The position numbers and the translations under genes are program-made. Below, in pieces: positions 1 to 8,970 of a stretch of DNA of 64,000 nucleotides (the first letter of the stretch is position 1; each line of letters starts with the position of its first letter). Below the pieces are notes generated by a model that was given only the letters and a program-made list of their open reading frames with translations, searched no databases and was not told the DNA's origin. The stretch spans positions 372,001 through 436,000 of the forward strand of contig NZ_LJCP01000010.1 in assembly GCF_001399755.1 (NCBI RefSeq), given 5' to 3'. Origin of the DNA: Thiohalorhabdus denitrificans. Lineage in GTDB: Bacteria > Pseudomonadota > Gammaproteobacteria > Thiohalorhabdales > Thiohalorhabdaceae.

Positions 1-822
1 GAGCTGGTTCGGGTCTGCTCCCCGGTCACCGCCGGTCGGGACCTTCTGGAGCGCTTCCACGCCCCGGAATACGTGGAGCGGGTCCGGACCCTTGCGGAGC
101 GTGGTGGAGGTTACCTGGACCTGGGGGATACCCCGGCGGAACCGGGCATCTTCGAGGCGGGGTCAACCGTGGTGGGGAGTGCGGTGGACGGCGCGGAACG
201 CCTGTTACGTGGGGATTGCACCGCGGTCTTCGTGCCCATCGCCGGACTGCACCACGCCCGCCGGGACCGCGCCTCAGGGTTCTGCGTGTTCAACGATTGC
301 GGGGTCGTGATCGAAACCCTGAAGCGGGACCACGGGCTGCAGCGGATCGCCTACGTGGACATCGACGCCCACCACGGCGACGGGGTGTTCTACGAATTCG
401 AAGCGGATCCGGCCGTGTGGATCGCGGATATCCACCAAGACGGCCGCACCCTGTTTCCCGGCACGGGGGACGCGGAGGAGCGGGGGAAAGGGGCGGCGGA
501 GGGCACTAAGCTGAACCTGCCCCAGCAACCGGGAGCGGACGAAGGGGACTTCCGTACCGCCTGGGAGGAAGTGGAGGCCCATCTGGACCGGGCGCGTCCC
601 GAATTCATCATCCTTCAGTGCGGGGCCGACAGCCTGGCCGGGGATCCCCTCACCGACCTGGCCTTCTCGCCGGCCACCCATGCCCGGGCCGCCGCCCGCC
701 TGCAGGAACGGACCGCCTCCTGCCGCGGCGGCCTGCTGGCCCTGGGGGGAGGGGGATACAACCGCGAGAACCTCGCCGAAGCCTGGACGGAGGTGGTCGC
801 CGCCCTGGCCCGCGTCTCCTGA
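1..822 (+). CDS. Histone deacetylase family protein (AcuC/HDAC-like), 5' truncated by window edge
   Basis: The frame is open from base 1 and ends in TGA at 820-822; a GTG at 73 exists but the homologous reading continues upstream of it, so the true start lies outside the window. Visible signatures of the arginase/deacetylase fold are GLHHARRD (the His-His pair before a SGFCVFND block), DIDAHHGDG (metal-binding Asp and His), CGADSLAGDPL (second metal-binding Asp) and the C-terminal LGGGGYN loop with the glycine-rich turn. Family members are zinc amidohydrolases that deacetylate lysine, acetylpolyamines or related substrates; the substrate here cannot be told from sequence. It converges on pyrE with only 7 bp between stop codons and no obvious terminator. 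Confidence 0.9.
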   Translation, partial: ELVRVCSPVTAGRDLLERFHAPEYVERVRTLAERGGGYLDLGDTPAEPGIFEAGSTVVGSAVDGAERLLRGDCTAVFVPIAGLHHARRDRASGFCVFNDCGVVIETLKRDHGLQRIAYVDIDAHHGDGVFYEFEADPAVWIADIHQDGRTLFPGTGDAEERGKGAAEGTKLNLPQQPGADEGDFRTAWEEVEAHLDRARPEFIILQCGADSLAGDPLTDLAFSPATHARAAARLQERTASCRGGLLALGGGGYNRENLAEAWTEVVAALARVS

Positions 823-829
823 GCCGAGC

Positions 830-1411
830 CTAGGCCCCGCGGCTGCCCGGCTTCTCCAGGGGCAGGCCTTCGGCGCACAGGGGGCAGTCGGCGGGCTCCC
901 AGGCCTGGACCTCCAGCCCTACCAGGGCGTACAGGGGCAGCCCGTTCAGGTCGGCCTGCCCGTCGGAGCGGTCCACGAGGCAGCCGCAGCCGGCGATCTC
1001 GATGTCCTTCTCCTTCAGCGCCTCGTGGCACTCCCGGATGGAGGTACCCGTGGTGAGGATGTCGTCCATGATGAAGACCCGGGCCCCCGCCGGTAGCTGG
1101 AAGCCACGCCGGAGCTGCATGGCCCCCTCCTTGCGCTCCGTGAACTGGCCGTAGGCACCCAGGGCGCGGGCCAGCTCGTAGGCCACCACCACTCCGCCCA
1201 GGGCCGGTCCCACTACGTACTGGATTCCCTCCGGCAGGCGCTCCGCCAGCGCCCGGCACAAGGTCTCCGCCTTGCGGGGATCCTGCAGCACCAAGGCCGA
1301 CTGCAGGTAACGGTTGCTGTGGAGGCCGGAGGAGAGCTGGAAATGGCCCTCCAGCAGGGCTCCGCTCTCGCGGTAGAGGTCGAGGAGCGCTTCCGGGGAT
1401 TGGGCTTCCAT
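830..1411 (-). CDS. pyrE: Orotate phosphoribosyltransferase
   Basis: 193 aa; converts orotate and PRPP to OMP in de novo pyrimidine synthesis. The PRPP-binding signature VFIMDDILTTGTS is at residues 112-124, the N-terminal substrate loop reads SSGLHSNRYLQ near 27-37, and the flexible catalytic loop with ERKEGAMQLRRGF is at 92-104. It lies 32 bp downstream of pyrF on the same strand, so OMP formation and decarboxylation are probably co-transcribed. An AGGAG sequence lies about 13 nt before the ATG, rather far, so the start is likely but not certain. Confidence 0.95.
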   Translation of the reverse strand: MEAQSPEALLDLYRESGALLEGHFQLSSGLHSNRYLQSALVLQDPRKAETLCRALAERLPEGIQYVVGPALGGVVVAYELARALGAYGQFTERKEGAMQLRRGFQLPAGARVFIMDDILTTGTSIRECHEALKEKDIEIAGCGCLVDRSDGQADLNGLPLYALVGLEVQAWEPADCPLCAEGLPLEKPGSRGA

Positions 1412-1443
1412 GGCGTGCGAGGTTCTCCTTTGGGTTGGTCGGA

Positions 1444-2154
1444 TCAGGTGCCGCCGGCGGCGGCGTCCATCTCGGCGATCAGGGAGCTCCAGGCCCGGGC
1501 GGGGTCCTCGGCCCGGGTGAGCGGCCGGCCCACCACCAGGTAATCGGCCCCGTCGGCCACCGTCCGACCCGGCGTGGCGGCCCGGCGCTGGTCGTCCGCC
1601 CCCGCCCCGGCCGGACGCACCCCGGGGGTGACCAGGAGGAAGTCCGGCCCGAGCTCCTCCCTCAGCATCGGGACCTCCATGGGGCTGGCCACCACCCCGT
1701 CCAGTCCGGCCTCCCGGGCCAAGCGGGCCAGGCGGAGCACCTGGTTCTCGGGATCACCTTCCACCCCGACGGCCCGCAGCTCTCTGGCATCCATGCTGGT
1801 CAGGACCGTGACCCCGATTAGCCAGGGCCGGGCCTCCGATCCCTCCAGGGCCTCACGGGCGGCCTCCAGCATGCGCGGCCCGCCACTGGCGTGCACATTG
1901 ACCATCCATGCGCCGATATCGGCCGCGGCCCGAAGGGCCCCTGCCACCGTATTGGGGATATCGTGGTATTTGAGGTCGAGGAAGACCTCACGGCCGCGGT
2001 CCCGCAGCTCCTCCACCACCCGGGGCCCGGACCGGGTGAAAAGCTGCTTGCCCACCTTCACCCGGCGGTTCTCCTCCGGCAGGCGGTCCAGCATCTCCCG
2101 GGCCTGAGCCCAATCCGGCGCATCCAGGGCCGTGATGACGCGGTCGCTCCACAT
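1444..2154 (-). CDS. pyrF: Orotidine 5'-phosphate decarboxylase
   Basis: 236 aa; last step of UMP synthesis. The catalytic tetrad of the family is visible: Lys33, then Asp60, Lys62 and Asp65 in the LDLKYHDIPNT motif, with Asp11 at the first strand; the spacings equal those of the E. coli enzyme (22 and 27 residues). A purine-rich GGGGAGAGGA element lies about 5 nt before the ATG. Upstream is lapB (93 bp gap with nothing recognisable), downstream pyrE. This lapA-lapB-pyrF order is the classical gammaproteobacterial one. Confidence 0.97.
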   Translation of the reverse strand: MWSDRVITALDAPDWAQAREMLDRLPEENRRVKVGKQLFTRSGPRVVEELRDRGREVFLDLKYHDIPNTVAGALRAAADIGAWMVNVHASGGPRMLEAAREALEGSEARPWLIGVTVLTSMDARELRAVGVEGDPENQVLRLARLAREAGLDGVVASPMEVPMLREELGPDFLLVTPGVRPAGAGADDQRRAATPGRTVADGADYLVVGRPLTRAEDPARAWSSLIAEMDAAAGGT

Positions 2155-2247
2155 GGCGGTCCTCTCCCCTGCCCCAAGAAATGGTTCCAGAGCCCCGGAT
2201 TCCCGGGGCCCAAATGCCCGTCCGGAAATGGAAAACGGAAGGCGCGG

Positions 2248-3420
2248 TCAGGCGGCCTGCAGCTCCAGGGTGCCCCAGTTGCGGCACTGGGGGCACTTCC
2301 ACTGCATGTAGGCGCTCTTGAAGCCGCAATTGGTGCAGACGAAGCGCGATTGCCGGGCTCGGGCACGCTCCAGGTAGGGTTCAACAACCTCCAGGACCGC
2401 CCGGCATTCCTCGCCCCGCTCCTGCAGGTCCTTCCACATCCCCACGTAAGAGCTGACCAGCTCCGCGCTGTTCGGGTGCCGGGCCAGGCCCTCGGCCACG
2501 TACCGCAGGGCCTCCTCCGCCCCCACCTCGCGGGCGAGGTGGACGGTCAGGGCCGCAAACAGCGAGGGGTGCTCGGCGGACTCCAGAGTGTCGGACAGGA
2601 ATTTCCGGAGCGCCTCGGTCTCGCCCATCCGGTGATAGGCCGCCACCAGGTCGTCGAGGACAAGCACCAAGTGCTGCGGCTGCTGCCGCACGATGCGCTC
2701 CCACTCGCGGACGGCCTTGCGGTCGTTGCCCTTCAGGCTGTGCAGCTGTCCCGCCAGGATGCTCGCCCGAACGCAGGCGGCATCAACGGCATGGGCGCGG
2801 CGGATGGCCTGCTGGGCGCGGGAGAGATCGTTCCGGGCCAGGGCCTCGGACGCCATCTCGCAATGAATGAGGCTTTCGGCTACCGGATCCCCGTGGCCCC
2901 GGATACGGGCCAGTTGCTTGCGCCACTCCAGGGCCTCCGGCCATTCGCGCTCCTGCTCGGTGATCTCCACCAGTGCCTGCACCGCCGGGGTGTAATGGCG
3001 GTTCCGCTCCACCAGCTCGGAGAACACCTGCCGGGCGCGGTCAAGCAGCCCGGCCTTCTGGTAGTCCAGCCCCAGCTGGTACATGGCGTGGTCGCGCTGG
3101 TCCCGGGCGAGATTGGGGCGCGCGATCAGGTTCTGGTGGATGCGCAGGGCCCGATCCACCTCTCCCCGCCGCCGGAACAGGTTCCCCAGCGCCAGGTGCG
3201 CATCCACCGTCTCGGGCTCCACCCGGGCAACGTTGAGAAAGGCCTCGATGGCCTGCTCGGGCTGCTCGTTGAGCAGGTGGTACAGACCCTGGAAATAGGA
3301 GGGGGAGCTTCCGTCCTGGCGAGCCGCGGCGGGAGGCTCCACCGAGCGCCACCGGCCCCAGAAGTAACCGACCCCGGCGGCCAGAGCCAGGAGCAGCCCG
3401 CCGGTCCAGAGCTCCGGCAT
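2248..3420 (-). CDS. lapB: LPS assembly protein B, TPR and rubredoxin-like metal protein
   Basis: 390 aa from the ATG at 3420; an open frame extends further upstream but overlaps lapA and is not homologous. A single N-terminal membrane segment (about residues 4-20) is followed by a TPR array (roughly 50-340) and a C-terminal rubredoxin-like knuckle with Cys362-x2-Cys365 and Cys376-x2-Cys379. In E. coli LapB is a cytoplasm-facing inner-membrane protein that brings FtsH to LpxC and so controls lipopolysaccharide synthesis; length (389 in E. coli) and architecture match. One base separates it from the lapA stop codon, so the two are surely co-translated. Confidence 0.95.
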   Translation of the reverse strand: MPELWTGGLLLALAAGVGYFWGRWRSVEPPAAARQDGSSPSYFQGLYHLLNEQPEQAIEAFLNVARVEPETVDAHLALGNLFRRRGEVDRALRIHQNLIARPNLARDQRDHAMYQLGLDYQKAGLLDRARQVFSELVERNRHYTPAVQALVEITEQEREWPEALEWRKQLARIRGHGDPVAESLIHCEMASEALARNDLSRAQQAIRRAHAVDAACVRASILAGQLHSLKGNDRKAVREWERIVRQQPQHLVLVLDDLVAAYHRMGETEALRKFLSDTLESAEHPSLFAALTVHLAREVGAEEALRYVAEGLARHPNSAELVSSYVGMWKDLQERGEECRAVLEVVEPYLERARARQSRFVCTNCGFKSAYMQWKCPQCRNWGTLELQAA

Positions 3421-3421
3421 G

Positions 3422-3721
3422 TCAGGGCTCGTCCTTGAGCGGCAGCTTACGCAGCCGCCCCAGCTCCTGTTCCATGTCTTCCATACGGCGCCGGATCCGC
3501 CGGACCTCGCGGTGGCGACTGAGCAAGGGGAAGCTCGCCACCAGGCCCCCGAGAAGGACCCCAACCAGCAGTACAACGATCATCACCAGGCTGACGGGAA
3601 ACGGCCCCAGGTGGATCCCGAAGTAGTAATGGATCTCCACCCCTTGCGGGTTCTTCAGGGCAAAGCTCACCCCGATCAGGAAGACAACCAGGAAAAGCAA
3701 GGCGCTCAGGGTGCGTTTCAC
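3422..3721 (-). CDS. lapA: LPS assembly protein A (YciS-like membrane protein)
   Basis: 99 aa with a GTG start at 3721. I chose this over the upstream in-frame start at 3853 because a perfect AGGAGG sits 4 nt before the GTG and the protein then begins directly with a membrane helix (residues about 4-22), as in the family. A second hydrophobic segment (about 41-63) is followed by a charged coiled tail rich in Arg and Glu (HREVRRIRRRMEDMEQELGRL). It is the usual partner of lapB and lies immediately upstream of it. Confidence 0.92.
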   Translation of the reverse strand: MKRTLSALLFLVVFLIGVSFALKNPQGVEIHYYFGIHLGPFPVSLVMIVVLLVGVLLGGLVASFPLLSRHREVRRIRRRMEDMEQELGRLRKLPLKDEP

Positions 3722-3724
3722 GAA

Positions 3725-3731
3725 TCCTCCT
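3725..3731 (-). promoter_or_regulatory. Shine-Dalgarno element that fixes the lapA start
   Basis: On the minus strand the bases read AGGAGGA, with the GTG start of lapA 4 nt past AGGAGG. This full anti-SD match decides for the GTG at 3721 against longer open-frame starts. Confidence 0.85.
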
Positions 3732-3788
3732 GTTCCAACGCGGGCCGCAGCCAGGACAATCCAAGGGCAAGTAGAGGCGGGACGCTCG

Positions 3789-3823
3789 GGGGCGCCGGAT
3801 ACGGGGGCAAGACCCGGCGCCCC
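3789..3823. repeat. Inverted repeat in the ihfB-lapA spacer
   Basis: A 10-bp perfect stem, GGGGCGCCGG with CCGGCGCCCC, around a 15-nt loop, in the 219-bp gap between ihfB and lapA. There is no T tract on either strand after the stem, so it is not a standard intrinsic terminator; it may be an RNA processing or attenuation structure. I see no gene in this gap. Confidence 0.5.
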
Positions 3824-3940
3824 GGCCTCACCCAGTAAGGGGGATCCGGTCATGGATGGGCGGGCAACCGGGGGTCGTAGCCCCGTTCGAGAGGGTACCC
3901 ACCGACTACCGAGGCGTCCACCGCCCGGGCCAGGCGGGAT

Positions 3941-4222
3941 TCAGCCCTGGTCCACCTCCTCCCGGAGGCTCTTCCCGGCTCGGAAGAAGGGAACCCGCTT
4001 GGGTGGCACATCCACGGTCTCCCCGGTCTTGGGGTTCCGGCCCCGCCGGGCGGCCCGGCTCTTGGTCCCGAAGCTGCCGAAGCCCCGCAGCTCGATCCGG
4101 CGATCGGCAGCGATCTGCTCACTAAGATAGTCAAAAAGGGTATTAACGGCTACCTCGGCGTCCTTGCGGGTGAGGTAATCCAGCCGCTCACACACACGGT
4201 CGATCAAATCGGATTTGGTCAT
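3941..4222 (-). CDS. ihfB: Integration host factor, beta subunit
   Basis: 93 aa starting at the ATG at 4222, with AAGGTGG 6 nt upstream. It begins MTKSDLIDRV, has the RIELRGFGSFG core typical of HU/IHF proteins near residue 43-53, and the GRNPKTGE arm that carries the DNA-intercalating proline at about 63-70. With the alpha subunit (not in this window) it bends DNA at sites for recombination, replication and sigma-54 promoters. It lies downstream of sppA and upstream of lapAB, close to the E. coli rpsA-ihfB-lapAB order. Confidence 0.95.
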   Translation of the reverse strand: MTKSDLIDRVCERLDYLTRKDAEVAVNTLFDYLSEQIAADRRIELRGFGSFGTKSRAARRGRNPKTGETVDVPPKRVPFFRAGKSLREEVDQG

Positions 4223-4260
4223 GGTCGCCACCTTGCTATGCGCCGTTACGCTTTGGCGAT

Positions 4261-5157
4261 TCACCCCCCCTGGTACAGGTACCGGGGCTCGGGGGCAAAG
4301 CGTAGCTGCAGCCAATTGAAAAGTCCGGCAGGAAGGACCTGCCGCAGCCAGCCCTCGGGGGCCTCCAGGGTGCGGATGGGCGCTTCGGGACCCAGCTGGG
4401 CCTCCTCGCGCAGCCATTGGAGGGCCGTTTCCCGGCCCCCGACCGCATCCACCAACCCGGAGGACCGGGCCTGGCTTCCGGAGAACACCCGACCATCGGC
4501 CAGGGGGCGAACCTCCCCCGGCTCCATGCCGCGCTCCTCGGCCACCATGGCCACGAACTGGCCGTGCAGCTCGTCCACCATGGACTGGAGGTAATCGCGA
4601 TCCTCCTCGCTCATCTCGCGCAGGGGAGACCCGGCATCCTTGAATCTCCCTGATTTAATGATACGCGGCACCACACCAATCTTGTCCAGCAGGGGATAGA
4701 CCCCGGTGCTCATCATGATGACGCCGATGGATCCCGTGAGCGTGGAATCCAGAGCAAAGATCCGGTCGCCGCCCAGGGCCACCATATATCCTCCGGAGGC
4801 GGCCATATCGCCCAGGGAGACCGCCACCGGCTTCTCCTCCGACAGCCGGGCCACGGCCTTGTACAGGGACTCGGAGGCCCCCACTCCACCCCCGGGGCTG
4901 TTGACCCGGAGCAGTACCCCCTTCACCTCGGGACGCTCCCGGGCGTCCTCGATCAGGCTGAGGGTGGGCTCGGCGCTCAGGATCGGCCCCTGGATCTCCA
5001 CCTCGGCCATGTGGGACTGGGTGGCGACCGACCCTCCCCCGGAGAAGATCCCCAGGAGGCCGCTGGCGACAAGAAACAGAAGGCCGCCTGTCAACCAGGC
5101 GGCCTTGCTGTCGCGAGAAGGGTGACGGGAACGCGGTTCAGCCGTCATCCTCTCCAT
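4261..5157 (-). CDS. sppA: Signal peptide peptidase SppA (short form)
   Basis: 298 aa inner-membrane serine protease that degrades signal peptides left after secretion. One membrane anchor is at residues about 20-38. The Ser-Lys dyad is visible: Ser121 in MAASGGYM and Lys173 in GRFKDAGSP, 52 residues apart exactly as in the Bacillus enzyme (Ser147/Lys199). It is the single-domain form, half the length of the E. coli 67-kDa protein. The start overlaps the 3' end of rpsA by 20 bp (ATG 5157); a second in-frame ATG at 5148, inside GGAGAGGATG, is nearly as plausible, so the first three residues are uncertain. Confidence 0.93.
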   Translation of the reverse strand: MERMTAEPRSRHPSRDSKAAWLTGGLLFLVASGLLGIFSGGGSVATQSHMAEVEIQGPILSAEPTLSLIEDARERPEVKGVLLRVNSPGGGVGASESLYKAVARLSEEKPVAVSLGDMAASGGYMVALGGDRIFALDSTLTGSIGVIMMSTGVYPLLDKIGVVPRIIKSGRFKDAGSPLREMSEEDRDYLQSMVDELHGQFVAMVAEERGMEPGEVRPLADGRVFSGSQARSSGLVDAVGGRETALQWLREEAQLGPEAPIRTLEAPEGWLRQVLPAGLFNWLQLRFAPEPRYLYQGG

Positions 5158-6868
5158 CTTTCTTCATCATCTGTTCTTTGAGGAGGTCACCCAGGCTGGT
5201 GGTCCCGGAGGCGGCCGCCTTGGATTGGTAATCCTTCACGGCCTCCTTCTCCTCAACCTTATCCTTATCCTTGATGGACAGGTTGATCATGCGGTTGCGC
5301 CGGTCCACGCCGGTGACCTGGGCCTCCACCTTCTGGCCGGCGACCAGGGCGGAGCGGGCGTCCTCCACGTGGTCCTGGGAGATATCCGCAACCCGGACGA
5401 AGCCCTCCACATCGTCGGCCAGGTGGACGCGGGCCCCCTTGGGCTCCACCTCGATCACCTCGCCCTCGATGACGGTGCCCTTGTCGTGCTCGGCCACCCA
5501 GTTGCTGAAGGGATCATCGGAGAGCTGCTTGACGCCGAGGCTGATGCGCTCCCGCTCGGGATCCACGGAGAGCACCACGGCCTCCACCTCCTCGCCCTTC
5601 TGGTACTGGCGGACGGCCTCTTCGCCGGCCTCGCTCCAGGAGAGGTCGGAGAGGTGCACCAGGCCGTCGATGCCGCCGGGAAGGCCCACGAAGATGCCGA
5701 AATCGGTGATGCTCTTGACCACACCCTGCACCCGGTCGCCCTTGGCGTGGGTCTGGGCGAACTCCTCCCAGGGGTTGGACTGGCACTGCTTCATGCCCAG
5801 GGAGATGCGGCGGCGCTCCTCGTCGATGTCGAGGATCATCACCTCCACCTCGTCGCCGGGCTGCACCACCTTGGAGGGATGGACGTTCTTGTTGGTCCAG
5901 TCCATCTCGGAGACGTGCACCAGACCCTCGACGCCCTCCTCCAGCTCCACGAAGGCGCCGTAGTCCGTGATGTTGGTGACCTTGCCCCAGACCCGGCTGC
6001 CCTCGGGGTAGCGCCGCGGCAGGTCGGCCCAGGGATCCTCGGTGAGCTGCTTGAGGCCGAGACTGATGCGCTCGCGTTCCTTGTCGAACTTGAGGATCTT
6101 CACCTCGATCTCGTCGCCGACGTTGACCATCTCGGAGGGATGGTTGACCCGCTTCCAGGCCATGTCGGTGATGTGCAGCAGGCCGTCGAGGCCGCCGAGG
6201 TCGATGAACGCGCCGTAGTCGGTGAGGTTCTTGACGATGCCCTTGACCGTCTGACCCTCTTCCAGGCGGTCCATGAGCGCCTTGCGCTCGGCGCTGCGCT
6301 CCTCCTCCACCACGGCCCGGCGGGACACCACGGCGTTGTTGCGCCGGCGGTCCAGCTTGATGACCTTGAAGTCGAGCTTTTTGCCTTCGAGGTAGGTGGC
6401 GTCGCGGACGGGCCGCACATCCACCAGAGAGCCCGGCAGGAAGGTGCGGATGCCGTTGATGTCGACGACGAAACCGCCCTTGACCTTGCCGGTGAGCACA
6501 CCCTGAACCACTTCGTCGTTGTTGTAGGCCTGCTCCAGCTCGTTCCAGGCACGGGCCCGCAGGGCCTTGGCCCGGGAGAGCCGGGTCTCGCCGAAGCCGT
6601 CGTCCACGGCCTCGACGCAGACCTCCACCTGGTCCCCCACATCCACGGCGATCTCGCCGTTCTCGTCCATGAACTCCTGGAGAGAAACGAGGCCTTCGGA
6701 CTTGAGGCCGGCATGGACGATCACTTCCTTTTCGTCCATGCCCACAACTTCTCCGGTGATGATCTCGCCGGACTGGATCTCCTCCTCGTTGAGGCTCTCC
6801 TCGAGAAGGGTGGCGAAATCGGGCTCGCCGGGGGCTTGGGTGGGGGTTTGGGTGTTGGTCTCAGGCAT
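5138..6868 (-). CDS. rpsA: 30S ribosomal protein S1
   Basis: 576 aa with six tandem S1/OB-fold RNA-binding repeats; conserved repeat phrases include [32 protein letters not shown] and [18 protein letters not shown], each followed by GLVH or GLLH and a RISLG strand. The two N-terminal repeats bind the ribosome in the family and the rest hold mRNA. The N terminus is acidic and proline/threonine-rich. An AGGAG lies 13 nt before the ATG. It sits between cmk and sppA; cmk-rpsA is a very conserved pair. Confidence 0.98.
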   Translation of the reverse strand: MPETNTQTPTQAPGEPDFATLLEESLNEEEIQSGEIITGEVVGMDEKEVIVHAGLKSEGLVSLQEFMDENGEIAVDVGDQVEVCVEAVDDGFGETRLSRAKALRARAWNELEQAYNNDEVVQGVLTGKVKGGFVVDINGIRTFLPGSLVDVRPVRDATYLEGKKLDFKVIKLDRRRNNAVVSRRAVVEEERSAERKALMDRLEEGQTVKGIVKNLTDYGAFIDLGGLDGLLHITDMAWKRVNHPSEMVNVGDEIEVKILKFDKERERISLGLKQLTEDPWADLPRRYPEGSRVWGKVTNITDYGAFVELEEGVEGLVHVSEMDWTNKNVHPSKVVQPGDEVEVMILDIDEERRRISLGMKQCQSNPWEEFAQTHAKGDRVQGVVKSITDFGIFVGLPGGIDGLVHLSDLSWSEAGEEAVRQYQKGEEVEAVVLSVDPERERISLGVKQLSDDPFSNWVAEHDKGTVIEGEVIEVEPKGARVHLADDVEGFVRVADISQDHVEDARSALVAGQKVEAQVTGVDRRNRMINLSIKDKDKVEEKEAVKDYQSKAAASGTTSLGDLLKEQMMKKDGEDDG

Positions 6869-6920
6869 AAAAGGTTGCCACTCCTGGTGAAAATTTCTGG
6901 GACCCGTGGGTCCCGGCTCC

Positions 6921-7637
6921 TCAACCGTCCGCGAACTTCTCGGGGAGGCTCTGGCGTACCCGGCGCAGGGTCTCGGCCACCACCTCCTCTATGGAAATGT
7001 CCGTGGTATCAATAACATATGCCCCTTCGGAGGGGCGCAGGGGCGCCACATTCCGATGGGTATCCCGCTCGTCCCTTTGACGGAGCTCCTGCGTTATTCG
7101 TTCCAGACTAACATCACAACCCTGGCCCCTCAACTGTTCATAACGCCTTCGGGCCCGTTCCTCCGGGGTCGCGGTCAGGAACACCTTGGCCGGCGCCTCC
7201 GGGAACACCACCGTCCCCATGTCCCGGCCGTCGGCCACCAGGCCGGGCGGCTCGCGGAAGCGCCGCTGCAGGTCCAGCAGGCCGTCCCGGACCGGCTTCA
7301 TGGAGGCAACGATGGAGGCGGCCTCGCTTACCGGCCCGCTGCGCAGCTCCTGGGTCACCTCCTGCTTGCCGATGAAGGTCCGCACCGGTCCCTCGGCCTC
7401 CGGCTGGAAACGGATCTCCAGGTTCCGCGCCAACGTTCCGAGCTCCTCGGCGTGCGCGGCTTCCAGGGGGATGCCGGCCTGGATCGCGGCCCAGCCCACG
7501 GCGCGGTACAGGGCGCCGCTATCCAGATAATGCCAGCCCAGCTCCCGGGCCAGCAGGTTCGCCAGGGTCCCCTTGCCCGTACCGCTGGGGCCATCGATGG
7601 TTACTACCGGTGCGGAATCTTCCCCGTTGCCTGCCAT
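6921..7637 (-). CDS. cmk: Cytidylate kinase
   Basis: 238 aa; phosphorylates CMP and dCMP. Walker A GPSGTGKG is at residues 16-23; [10 protein letters not shown] and [11 protein letters not shown] are the family substrate-binding blocks, followed by a lid rich in arginines. The ATG at 7637 is chosen because it follows GAGGGGAGC and lies 7 nt after the aroA stop; the longer open frame would overlap aroA. aroA-cmk-rpsA appear to form one transcription unit. Confidence 0.96.
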   Translation of the reverse strand: MAGNGEDSAPVVTIDGPSGTGKGTLANLLARELGWHYLDSGALYRAVGWAAIQAGIPLEAAHAEELGTLARNLEIRFQPEAEGPVRTFIGKQEVTQELRSGPVSEAASIVASMKPVRDGLLDLQRRFREPPGLVADGRDMGTVVFPEAPAKVFLTATPEERARRRYEQLRGQGCDVSLERITQELRQRDERDTHRNVAPLRPSEGAYVIDTTDISIEEVVAETLRRVRQSLPEKFADG

Positions 7638-7644
7638 GCTCCCC

Positions 7645-8970
7645 TCAGTCCTTGTCCGCTTCGATCTCAAGGCCGGCCGACCGGGCCACCGCGAGGAAAT
7701 CCGGGAAGGAGGTCCGGATGGCCGCGGCCCCCGTCACGGTTATGGGTGCGGAGGCCGCCACGGAGGCCACGGCGAAGGCCATGGCCACGCGGTGGTCGCC
7801 ATGGGCGTCCACGGTTCCGCCCCCGATGGGCCCGCCGTCGATGACGATGCCGTCCTCCAGGGGCTCGGCGGCAATGCCCAGGGCCCGCAGCCCGTCGGCC
7901 ATGACCTGGATGCGGTCGCTCTCCTTGATCCGGAGCTCGGCGGCACCCCGCAGGACGGTGCGCCCGCGCGCGGCGGCGGCGGCCACGAACAGAACCGGAA
8001 ATTCGTCGATGGCGAGGGGCACGAGGTGCTCGGGGATCTCGATCCCCTCCAGCTCCCCACCTCGGACCCGCAGGTCCGCCACCGGTTCCCCGCCGTAGGT
8101 GCGCTCGTTGCGGACCTCGATCCCCGCGCCCATGGCCAGCAGGATGTCCAGCGCACCCCGCCGGGTGGGGTTTATCCCCACCCCCTCCAGGGTAAGATCG
8201 GAGCCGGGCTGCAGGGCCGCGGCCACCAGGAAGAAGGCCGCCGACGACAGATCCCCTGGAATGGTGAGGTCGGCGGCCCGCAGGCGCCCGCCCCCCTCCA
8301 GGCAGACCGTCGCCCCCTCCTGACGCAGGGGGTAGCCGAAGGCCGCGAGCATGCGCTCCGTATGGTCCCGGGTGGGGGCGGGCTCGGTGACGCAGGTCTC
8401 GCCCTCCGCGTATAGCCCCGCCAGCAGCACCGCCGATTTCACCTGCGCGGAGGCCACCGGAAGGTCGTAGCGAATGCCTCGCAGCCCTTCGGCGGGGGCG
8501 ACGCGCAGCGGCGGGCGGCCGCCCTCTTCCAGGGCGGTGATCCGGGCGCCCATGCTTCCCAGCGGCTCCGCCACCCGCCCCATGGGCCGGTTGCACAGGC
8601 TGGCGTCGCCGGTAAGCTCCGCGGCGAAGGGCTGGGCGGCGAGCAGCCCGGCCAGCAGGCGCATGGAGGTCCCCGAGTTGCCCATGTCCAACGGCGCCTC
8701 CGGGGCCCGCAGGCCGTCCATACCCACGCCGTGGATCACCAGCCGCCCGTCCTCGGGGCCCTCGATGCGCACCCCCATGGCCCGGAAGGCGGCCAGCGTG
8801 GCCAAGCAGTCCTCCCCGGCCAGGAAGCCCTCCACGTGGCTCACTCCCTCGGCCAGGGCCCCGAACATTACGGCGCGATGGGAGATGGACTTGTCGCCCG
8901 CCACCGCCACGGTGCCGCCGATGCGCCCGCCCCGGGCGACGAGCCGATCCTCCTGATCACTGCTGGTCAT
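7645..8970 (-). CDS. aroA: 3-phosphoshikimate 1-carboxyvinyltransferase (EPSP synthase)
   Basis: 441 aa; sixth step of the shikimate pathway. The start is the ATG at 8970 with GAGGAG 4 nt upstream; the longer reading to 8988 lacks this. Substrate-binding motifs are GDKSISHR (residues 25-32) and NSGTSMR (98-104). SAQVK, NRPMGR and NPTR match the motif set used to define class II EPSP synthases, while the PEP-site position that is alanine in the glyphosate-tolerant CP4 enzyme is glycine here. It overlaps the tyrA 3' end by 14 bp, so translation is coupled. Confidence 0.96.
   Translation of the reverse strand: MTSSDQEDRLVARGGRIGGTVAVAGDKSISHRAVMFGALAEGVSHVEGFLAGEDCLATLAAFRAMGVRIEGPEDGRLVIHGVGMDGLRAPEAPLDMGNSGTSMRLLAGLLAAQPFAAELTGDASLCNRPMGRVAEPLGSMGARITALEEGGRPPLRVAPAEGLRGIRYDLPVASAQVKSAVLLAGLYAEGETCVTEPAPTRDHTERMLAAFGYPLRQEGATVCLEGGGRLRAADLTIPGDLSSAAFFLVAAALQPGSDLTLEGVGINPTRRGALDILLAMGAGIEVRNERTYGGEPVADLRVRGGELEGIEIPEHLVPLAIDEFPVLFVAAAAARGRTVLRGAAELRIKESDRIQVMADGLRALGIAAEPLEDGIVIDGGPIGGGTVDAHGDHRVAMAFAVASVAASAPITVTGAAAIRTSFPDFLAVARSAGLEIEADKD

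Noticed and set aside
5225-7015. Long plus-strand open frame opposite rpsA (596 codons)
   Set aside because: Antisense shadow of a GC-rich gene; composition of Leu/Val/His/Gly repeats mirrors S1 codons, no ribosome site or family resemblance.
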